A stretch of 64,000 nt of DNA from Cryptomeria japonica (taxonomy: Eukaryota > Streptophyta > Pinopsida > Cupressales > Cupressaceae): positions 161,446,849-161,510,848 of the forward strand of contig NC_081413.1 in NCBI RefSeq assembly GCF_030272615.1, written 5' to 3'. Below the pieces are notes generated by a model that had not been told where the DNA came from, did no database searches, and saw only the letters and a program-made list of their open reading frames with translations. This document shows, one piece after another, positions 56,132-64,000 of the stretch; positions within the stretch are counted from its first letter, which is position 1, and the number at the start of each line of letters is the position of its first letter. The position numbers and the translations under genes were made by a program.

Positions 56132-56549
56132 TCATCTATCCCACAACCAACTTTCATCCACTTCTCCCAACATCCATTCGGATTCAAAACATTCTTTCAG
56201 ATTATATACATTTCCATCTATCCTCTTACCTTGTACTACAACTTGGCCGGTACTCTCCTTATTTATCTGACAACTGGTAGAGTCAAAAGTGAATTTATAA
56301 CCTTTTTCACACATTTGTCTCACACTCAACAAATTGTGCTTCAGGCCTTTCACATAATATGCATCACGTGCCTTCAATTTGCCATCTACATTAAGATTAC
56401 CTTTTCCTCTTATCTTGATGGAGGAATTATATCCAAATCTTATTGAGCCTCCATTCGAATCTTCAATCTTGATAAATTTCTTTTTATCACCGGTCATGTG
56501 GTTGGAACAACCACTGTCTACAACCCACAAGTTTCTTCTTTCTGCATGT
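56132..56549 (-). pseudogene. Protease and pre-integrase region of copia element H
   Basis: LWVVDSGCSNHMTGDKKKF contains the intact copia protease active site DSG. YYVKGLKHNLLSVRQMCEKG and DESWLWDR then begin the GAG-pre-integrase zinc region. The frame is open from 56549 to 56132. It is cut at 56549 by insertion of element I and continues at 63882. Confidence 0.85.
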
Positions 56550-57922
56550 TGATGGTATGATGAAAGAATTGATACAAACTTCCTAATCTCAAACTCAATC
56601 ACACAATGTAAACTTTCACTGTCAAGATCAATACTCATAAGAATACTCAACATCAATTGGTTAACTATTATAACAACTTAACAGTAAACAACATTCAACT
56701 TGTAAACTTCCAAAATTCTTGATTATATATCAGCATATTCAATCTCTCAATGCTTCCAGTTATCATGCCTTATCAAAATAGTTAAGTAGTCAATAAAATC
56801 AACAAATAAGATCATAACCACAAAAACATTCACTACATGACACAAATGTTTATACATGGAAAACCCAAATAGGTAAAAAACACGGTGAGATGAGACTCAC
56901 AAGATAGCTATCTGAACTCTTCTAAAGTTCGCCCTATTAGGAGCCAAGCCTGTTAAAGCTTTTACAATAAGTCTTGTTAATAACTGATCCTATTAGGAAT
57001 CACCCAGTTAAGAGATTTACAAAATGCCTTGATGAAAAGAAAATACCCTATTAGGAGTAACCTCAGTAGACGATTTGAGAATCCAAGCTAATGGATCACC
57101 TTGTTAGAGGATTTAAGAAGTAACCAAGCTTGTTAGAGCTTACCCAGTTAGGGGATTTCAATTCTGCTGTAATTGTTACAAAACAATAGGTTTTCTTGAT
57201 CTGTCTGAATAGCACTATATTTGCCTGAGCAGATCCTTTTAAGCTTCAATTTTCCTTTACACAAACTACACATCCATTCTCCAGTTAGGCAACCACACAC
57301 TCAACTAATTTCTGCCAACACTTTGCCAACAACTTCATCGACCTTAAATACAAATCAATCAGGTCAAGAAAACAACAAAAACCTAATTCTCTCATAGAGA
57401 TTACAAACAAATCAGTTGAAGTCTGACCGTTGGATTTATATGGCAATCTATACACATTCTTCAAGAAAATTCCAACTGCTACATGATCACCAGTTCACCA
57501 GACTTTGTAACTCACCACACGCTATGCATTAGATGCAATCCACTTTGCTCATTTCCTAGACAATCAAACAAATGTGCCAAAACAATATGAACTTATCCTC
57601 ATACAATGATGACATGTGTCACCATCATTACCACTCATCAGATAATAAACCAACAAACTTGATTAGTTAGGGTTTAACAAATGGTAGGGTTTACCGGTTA
57701 CATTGTATAGAAAGGGTTTAACATTATACACCGGTTTACTGGTTCAACTCACAAACTTTCATACCAGTTTACAACATCATCCTCAAATCTCTTTCTACTG
57801 ATTACAAGACAATATCAATAACAACAACAATATCAACAATATCATAAATACCATTTCCGGTTCAACTGACATCAATGACAACATAACATATCATTAATGC
57901 AATCTTCATACAAATGCCAACA
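56550..57922 (-). repeat. 3' LTR of element I
   Basis: 1,373 bp, matching 62431-63876 except that about 65 bp near the left end (AAGTATCCAG through the AGGGGGGGG block) are missing. Starts TGTTGGCATTTG on the minus strand. Contains the stem-loop series at about 56935-57150. Confidence 0.88.
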
Positions 57923-58254
57923 ATCTCCCCCTTTGGTATTGATGGAAATTCAAATATCAATGCCACTGATTGTTGCTGTGATTGGTGAATAGGAATCCTG
58001 GTTTACATTACCAAGTATTCACCATGCTCTATCTGTCTTCAGCTTGTTGCTGGTTTCCCTTTGCCAATCACATAATTCTTCTCCACCTTTGACAACAATG
58101 CTGAATTGAAAGTAAAACATGTAATTGAAAATTTTCATTGTGCATCAACAACATACTACAACTTGATGCTCCCCCTATGGAATACATCCACTTCTACATG
58201 AATCCATGTAAAATTTTGTAAGTGATTCAGGGACTGATGCAATCAGCATCATGC
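57923..58254 (-). other. 3' noncoding region and polypurine tract of element I
   Basis: ATCTCCCCCTTTGG against the LTR is the polypurine tract in minus sense; another CTCCCCC lies at about 58170. Nothing coding. Confidence 0.65.
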
Positions 58255-58731
58255 TCAACTAACTTCATGAAAAGGGAGAACCCCCAACTGACTTCTAAGA
58301 TACTCAAAAGTGGTCTTAGGTAGAGGTTTGGTAAAGATATCTGCAAGCTGCTCCTTGGTAGAAACATGCTCTAAGATAACATCTTTACTTTGAATTGTTT
58401 CCCTCAAAAAGTGATATTTCAATTCAATGTGCTTGGTGTGAGCATGCAAAACATGATTCTTAGAAATGTTTATGGCACTTGTATTATCACATAAAATCTT
58501 TATAGGTTCTGAGATTTTCATCTTAAAACCTTCCAAAATGTGCCTCATCCAAATAGCCTATGTGCAATTCATATAAGCTGCAACATACTCAGCTTCAATA
58601 GTAGATTGTGAGGTACAACTCTGCTTCTTACTACTCCATAAAAAAAGCCTTCCTCCTAGAAAGAATGCTCCACCTGTAGTTATTTTCTGGTCATCAACAT
58701 TTCTTTCCCAATCGGTGCCTATGTATGCCTT
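58255..58731 (-). pseudogene. RNase H of copia element I
   Basis: The open piece 58255-58548 reads MRHILEGFKMKISEPIKILC, DNTSAINISKNHVLHAHTKH, LRETIQSKDV and EQLADIFTKPLPKTTFEYLR. Upstream, to about 58731, SGGAFFLGGRLF- and SEAEYVAAYMN-like codons contain a stop at about 58558. In the same frame as RT. Confidence 0.82.
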
Positions 58732-59778
58732 CTAATCAAAGTTTCCACCATAGGGATACCATAAACCATAGTCAATTGTACCTTTCAGATACCTAAAAAT
58801 TCTCTTGGTTGCTATCAGATGTGCTTCCTTTGGATTCTTTTGAAATCTAGCAACTATACCAACCGCATGGGCAATATTTAGTCTGCTGTTAACAACATAG
58901 TGTAATTTGCCAATCATTGGCCTGTATTCCTTTTCATCAATAGACTTAGATTAATCTTCCTTGGATAACTTACAACCTGTAACCATTGGTGTTCCAACTA
59001 GTTTATAGTCACTCATGCCAAAAGTCTTCAAAACCTCTTTCACATACTTAGATTGTGTAATGAAAATACCATTCTTCATTTGTTGTGTCTGCAAGCGTAT
59101 GAAATTTTTTATTTCCCCTACTAAAGACATTTCGGACTCATTTTTCATTTCATCTGCAAAATTGTTTCTCATGAGATCATTACCTCCAAAAATAATATCA
59201 TCAACAAATACTTCACTGACCAGTATTTCATCTCCTTCAGATTTGAGATAAATATTACTATCATCACTAGTTCTTGCAAAGCCTATCTTTATCAAATGTG
59301 TGTGAAGACGTTCATACCATGCTCTGGGTGCCTACTTTAATCCATACAAATCTTTATGCAATCTGCATACCATGTCTTTCTCATCTGTCAAAGCATAACC
59401 ATTTGGCTACTCTATGTATACCTCTTCTTCCAATATCCCATTCAAAAATACAGACTTAATATCCATCTGGTATACCTTGAACTTCTTATGGGCTGCAAAT
59501 GCAAGTAAAGTTCTGACACCTTCCAGTCTTGCTACTAGTGCAAATTTTTTTTCATAATCTTCTCCTTCTTCTTGAGCATAACCCTTGCAAACTAATCTTG
59601 CCTTGTTGTGAAATACAACACCATCTTCATTTAACTTGTTTATGAATAGCCATTTAGTACCTATAACATTCTTGTTTACCGGTCGGGGTACTAGGGTCCA
59701 AGTTGTTCCTCTCAATTTGATCCAATTTCTCCTCCATAGTTTTAACCCATTGATCATCACCAAATGCCTCCTTGGCAC
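58732..59778 (-). pseudogene. Reverse transcriptase of copia element I
   Basis: The pieces 59407-59778, 58951-59295 and 58732-58917 are in one register. Motifs: [72 protein letters not shown] and SKYVKEVLKTFGMSDYKLVG. The active site is FVDD, as in J/F. Stops occur near 59335, 59405 and 58950. Upstream a frameshift separates it from the integrase-RT linker. Confidence 0.87.
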
Positions 59779-60337
59779 TTCTTGGTTAAATGGTGGAGAT
59801 CATGCAAGAGTTACCTCTTATTCTCCTTCTAGTTAGTACTCCAATATCCTTATCCCCAATAATCTGCTCAGGATTGTGGTTTAGTCTTACATACCTAGGA
59901 ATAACATGATCATTCTCTTCAAGTTTAGCTTCTTCATTATCATCTTCTTCTAAATTTATTTGTTCCAGTTGAGCACGTACATCAGAATTTGCTTTACCAG
60001 TTTCTGATTTAATAGTTTCAGGTTCCAAAAGAAAAATGCAATGATCTTCATCCTTTTTCTCTGAACTAGTTCCTTCTAAGACTTCAGGACATTCATCTAC
60101 ACGAACATCAACACTCTCAACAATTCTTTGTTTCTGGTTGTTGAAGCATTTGTAGGCATTACTCTTGGTGGAATAGCCAAGAAATATGTCTTCATCACTC
60201 TTAGCTTCAAACTTTCTAGTGTAATCACCTCTTTTAATAAAACATTTGCTACCAAATATCTTAAAATAGCTAACATCAGGTGATCTCCCATACCAATATT
60301 CATAAGGGGTCTTGTCCTTACCTCTTTTCACCAAAAC
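59779..60337 (-). pseudogene. Integrase C-terminal region and acidic linker of element I
   Basis: The open frame 59786-60334 reads KRGKDKTPYEYWYGRSPDVS, FEAKSDEDIFLGYSTKSNAY and IVESVDVRVDE, then an acidic linker (LEEDDNEEAKLEENDH) and [14 protein letters not shown]. These are standard for Sirevirus-like copia. It joins integrase in frame (stop at 60335) but not RT. Confidence 0.82.
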
Positions 60338-60990
60338 TCAGTTCATTGTGTAGATAACTATACTTATAGCTTCTTTCCAAATAATTTTCACTACATCTCC
60401 TTGTATCATCATTGTCCTACTAGCTTGAACCACTGATCGGTTGTTCCTCTCTACTATACCATTTTGTTGTGGTGTCCTTGGTGCAAAAGGCTGCCGCTTG
60501 ATACCGTTGTCATCATAGTACGTAGTGAATTCCTCAGAAGTAAATTCACTGTATTGATCTATTCTTAGACATTTTATCCTTTTGCCACTCTCTTTCTTAG
60601 CTAAGGCCCTAAATGCCTTGAACTTACCAAAAGCTTCATTCTTATCCTTCAAGAATGTGACTCACATCATCCTTGAACAATCATCAGTGAAGATCATGAA
60701 ATATCTATCACCTTGAATGCTTATTGTTCTTATTGGTCCACATAGATCTATATGAACCAAATCTAACAAGTGCTCTACTGAGAAGGACTTTCTCTTGAAA
60801 GTTGAAGAAGCCATCTTTTCTAATTGACATTCTTTATAAAGAGAATTAACCGGTTTGTCTAGTTGAGGCAGACCTCTTACTATCTTGGACTTGCTCACTT
60901 TAACAATGTTATCAAATCTTATATGACACAATCTCCTATGCCAAAGCCAGCTATCATCTATCTTTGCAATCAAACAATTGCTAACTTTAG
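60338..60990 (-). pseudogene. Integrase core and zinc domain of element I
   Basis: Pieces 60662-60973 and 60338-60652 are in one frame. They contain DDSWLWHRRLCHIRFDNIVK and SLYKECQLEKM (first Cys of the zinc pair now Tyr), then LVHIDLCGPIRT, FTDDCSRMM, CLRIDQYSEFTSEEF (Asp kept, NGG changed), and RTPQQNGIVERNNRSVVQAS with the catalytic Glu. A stop lies at about 60660. Confidence 0.83.
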
Positions 60991-61420
60991 GATTAAGATG
61001 AAATAGATTACTTTTGGTTTATTTCCTGGCTGCAATCAATTCACCTTTGTTGTCAAATATTTTGTACATATCATTTCTAAACTACAATGGGTATCCTCTG
61101 TCATTAAGTTGTACCAAACTTAGAAGATTGTACTTTAGGCCTTCAACCCAGTAGACATCATCATCACTACTCTTCCCATTAAGAAAAATAACTCCCTTAC
61201 CTTTAACCATACAGGGTGAGTCATTGCCAAATCTGACAACACCGCTATCAAATTCCTTCAAGGAAAGAAATTTGGTCTAATCACTGGTCATATGATGTGA
61301 ACAACCACTATCAATGATCCAATCACCAGAGTTATCCATCCTTGACACTGGTGCCTTCTGATCTGATATCTCTTCCTTAATAGCTACAAACACAATATCA
61401 TCACTAGCATCATCATCAGA
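60991..61420 (-). pseudogene. Protease region of element I
   Basis: Heavily broken, but WIIDSGCSHHMTSD around 61280-61320 shows the copia protease active site DSG. VKGKGVIFLNGKSS- and YNLLSLVQL-like codons follow. A frame change near 61000 separates it from integrase. Confidence 0.7.
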
Positions 61421-62400
61421 TTCTTCATCAATAATACCACTATCAATCGCTATAAGACAATCTCTCTTGCCTTTGCCCTTATACTTCTTGAATTTGTCTC
61501 TCTTGTATTCATTTTCACCATTAGGAAAATTAGTTGCTATATGACCAATCTTGTTGCATGAAAAAAATTTAAAGGTAGTTTACCTCTGTATTTCCTAGTG
61601 CCTCTAGGTAGTGATTTTGCCAACAATGCTTCAAGTTCCACTAGGTTGTCTTCATCATCAGCATCTCTGTTGGATCTAGATTCATAACCATGACAAGTAT
61701 CTCTACTTTTTCTCACAGATGGGTTAGAGACAAAAGCTTTGAATGCAGATTCTAATTTCTGTACACTACCATCATAGCCATTTAATTCAAAAGTAATAGG
61801 TTTACCAATGATAGAGTCAAGAGTTACCTTAGTTTTGTCAATGGACTTCATCTCCTAAATAGCTGCAACTCAGATAGCATAGACCGGTAGCAGGGTTATC
61901 AATACCTTACCGATCATTGTGGCATCTTCCACTTTTCCTCCTGCACTCTTTATTTCACCAACTATCTATTTTATCCTTTGACCATACTACTAGATATTCT
62001 CACCTTCAGACATTATCATGTCATCAAACTTTCCTCTTAGGCTCTCCTCTTTAGCAATCTTAACATGTTCATTACCACTATAAATCTCTTCAAGTTTTTT
62101 CCATACTTCATATGTAGTTTCAAGACCATAAACATCTACATATTCAACATCAAACAAGGAACTGGTAATAGCCTCCAATGCTTGATGATTTTCTTGTTGT
62201 TATTTCTTCTGATCATCAGTCAGAGTTCTAGTAGGTGTAACATACTAAGTTTCTACATGATCCCATTACTAACTTCCCAGACTCTTAATGTAAATCTTCA
62301 TTCTGTCACTCCATATCCTATAGTTATCTTTGTTGAACTTCAGACCTTCCTTCATCATGATCTACAAGATCTTTTCCTCAAGCTGTTAGGCTTTTAAATT
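61421..62400 (-). pseudogene. Copia gag of element I
   Basis: Pieces 61990-62178 (YGLETTYEVWKKLEEIYSGN, EESLRGKFDDMIMSEGENI) and 61537-61851 (SIDKTKVTLDSIIGKPITFE, LPRGTRKYRGKLPLNFF) are in one frame and closely resemble gag of element J. The zinc-knuckle start reads FFHATRL, with both Cys lost. Stops and an indel before the protease disable it. The beginning near 62390 is also decayed. Confidence 0.78.
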
Positions 62401-62416
62401 TAAGAGTACTTGAGAT

Positions 62417-62430
62417 GATCTGATACCAAT
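62417..62430 (-). other. Primer-binding site of element I
   Basis: In minus sense ATTGGTATCAGATC directly after the 5' LTR; one change from the standard ATTGGTATCAGAGC. Confidence 0.88.
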
Positions 62431-63876
62431 TGATGGTATGACGAAAGAATAAGTATCCAGTAGATTACTGAGAGGGGGGGGAGGTGAATTAGTAAAGCCA
62501 AAAATTGATACAAACTTCCTAATCTCAAACTCAATCACACATAGTAAACTTTCACTGTCAAGATCAATACTCATAATAATACTCAACATCAAACAATTAA
62601 CTGTTATAACAACTTAACAGTAAATAACATTCAACTTGTAAACTTCCAAAATGCTTAATCATATATCAACATATTCCATCTCTCAATGCTTCTAATTATC
62701 ATGCCTTATTAGAATAGTTAAGTAGTCAATCAAATCAAAAAATAAGATCATAACCACAAAAACATTCACCACATGACACAAATGTTTATACGTGGAAAAC
62801 CCAAATAGGTAAAAACCACAGTGAGATGAGACTCACAAGATAGCTATATGATATCTTCTGAAGTTTGCCCTGTTAGGAGCCAAGCCTGTTAAGGCTTTTA
62901 CAATAAGTCTTGTTAAGAATTGATCCTGTTAGGAATCACCCACTTAAGGGATTTAAAAAATTCCTTAATGAAAAGAAAATACCCTGTTAGGAGTAACCTC
63001 GGTAGAGGATTTGAGAATCCAAGCTAATGGATCACCTTGTTAGAGGATTTAAGAAGTAACCAAGCTTGTTAGAGCTTACATGGTTAGGGGATTTCAATTC
63101 TGCTATAATTGTTAGAAAACAACACGTTTTCTTGATCTGTGTGAATAACACTATATTTGCTTGATCAAATCCTTGTAAGCTTCAATCTTCCTTTACACAA
63201 ACTGTAGATCCATTCTCTGATTAGGCAACCACACACTCAACTGCTTTCGGCCAACACTATGCCAACAACTTTACAAACAACTTCATCGACCTTAAATACA
63301 AATCAATTAGCTCGTTAACACAACAAAAAACTAATTCTCTCATAGAGATTACAAACAAATCGGTTCAAGTGTGACCATTGGATTTACATAGAAATCTATA
63401 CACATTCTTCAAGAAAATTTGAACCACTCCATGATCACCGTTTCATCGGACTTTGTAACTCATCACGTGTTATGCATTAGATGCAATCCACTTTTCTCAT
63501 TCCCTAGACAATAAAACAAACACGCCAAAACAATCTGAACTTATCCTCATACAATGATCACACATGTCACCATCATTACCACTCATCAGATAATAAACCA
63601 ACAAACTTGATCAGTTAGGGTTTAACAAAAACAACTGGTAGGGTTTATAGACTACATTGCATAGAAAGGGTTTAATCTTATACACCGATTTACCGGTTCA
63701 ACTCACAAACTTACATACCGGTTTACAACATCATCCTCAAAGCTCTTCCTACCAGTTACAAGAAAATATCAATAACAACAACAATATCAGTAATATCATA
63801 AATACCATTACTAGTTCAATTGACATCAATGACAACATAACATATCATTAATGCAATCTTCATGCAAATTCCAACA
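62431..63876 (-). repeat. 5' LTR of element I
   Basis: 1,446 bp, starts TGTTGGAATTTGCATG (minus) and ends TCATACCATCA. It carries a stem-loop series at about 62875-63085, for example AAGCC/GGCTT with loop TGTTAA at 62882-62897, and ACCGGT sites around 63685-63725. Confidence 0.9.
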
Positions 63877-63881
63877 CATGT

Positions 63882-64000
63882 AGAGTAGTTTGCACAATCA
63901 AACTTGATTATGCTTTGTAATTTTCTTTCTCAACCCAAACTGGTTTGTCTTCTTTTTGTTTGTCTACTGTAACTTCTTGTTCTAGTTGAACTACCTGTTT
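63882..64000 (-). pseudogene. Gag C-terminal fragment of copia element H, resumed after element I
   Basis: Continues H's coding strand after the CATGT duplication. A frame with VQLEQEVTVDKQKEDKPVWV and one stop is present, consistent with the basic/acidic linker between zinc knuckle and protease. It runs off the window. Confidence 0.5.

Larger units (their letters stand above)
56550..63876 (-). mobile_element. Sirevirus-like copia element I (both LTRs)
   Basis: A 7.3-kb element inserted between gag and protease of H. Target duplication CATGT at 56545-56549 and 63877-63881. 5' LTR 62431-63876, PBS 62417-62430, gag, protease, integrase, RT, RNase H, polypurine tract 57923-57937 (AAAGGGGGAGAT in element sense), 3' LTR 56550-57922. 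Coding regions are in the normal copia order and broken by frameshifts near 59780 and 61000 and by stops. Confidence 0.92.

Overview
This 64-kb window is eukaryotic, from a plant nuclear genome. It contains no host gene that I can recognise. Almost all of it is a deep nest of decayed LTR retrotransposons: Ty1/copia elements with Sirevirus-like signatures and Ty3/gypsy elements of the Tat type. There are also one apparent non-LTR retro-insertion, a long (AG)n microsatellite and several segmental duplications. The depth of nesting, the age spread and the lack of genes fit a very large repeat-rich genome such as a conifer, but species cannot be decided from the sequence.

Layout. 1-5359: relics of two gypsy elements (LTR piece E on the minus strand; 3' end and 3' LTR of D on the plus strand). 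D's LTR is split by a 694-bp insertion flanked by a 20-bp target duplication. 5360-7209: unassigned, with an (AG)36 tract. 7215-14917: element A, a complete non-autonomous copia-like element (TSD AATCC) with no protease, integrase or reverse transcriptase. It carries a coiled-coil/zinc-knuckle ORF and a single 1,079-codon ORF of unknown function. 14441-15510: exact-edge 535-bp tandem duplication. 16583-20120: a 0.79-kb repeat on both sides of a copia fragment, K. 20942-64000: one large nest. Copia element H (minus) has its 3' LTR split by F (plus, 22182-52834). F's 5' LTR is split by B (minus), a second member of A's family. B's ORF is split by C (plus), a shortened derivative of the same family, and B is also entered by the 5' LTR of copia J. 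The pol region downstream of J is split by the 16.4-kb Tat-type gypsy G (minus, TSD CATAG), which has three LTRs. H's coding region is split by copia I (minus, 56550-63876, TSD CATGT).

How the parts relate. H, I and J/F encode ordinary copia gag-pol proteins, all broken by stops or frameshifts. G encodes gag, protease with a G-patch, RT, two RNase H domains and integrase, also broken. A, B and C share the sequence logic of the copia elements (TGTTGG start, TTCACCCCCCC near the LTR end, Met-tRNA-type PBS in A, GGGGGAG polypurine tracts). They presumably depended on enzymes from such relatives. They carry instead a conserved ~1.1-kb-codon ORF whose A and B copies align over most of their length, and whose decay is almost entirely nonsense substitutions.

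The two observations I rate highest are this ORF family, and arrays of consecutive mini stem-loops (loops such as CTAACA or CCTAACAA, with stems that differ between units but keep pairing) in the LTRs of several otherwise diverged elements, downstream of the TATA box in A.
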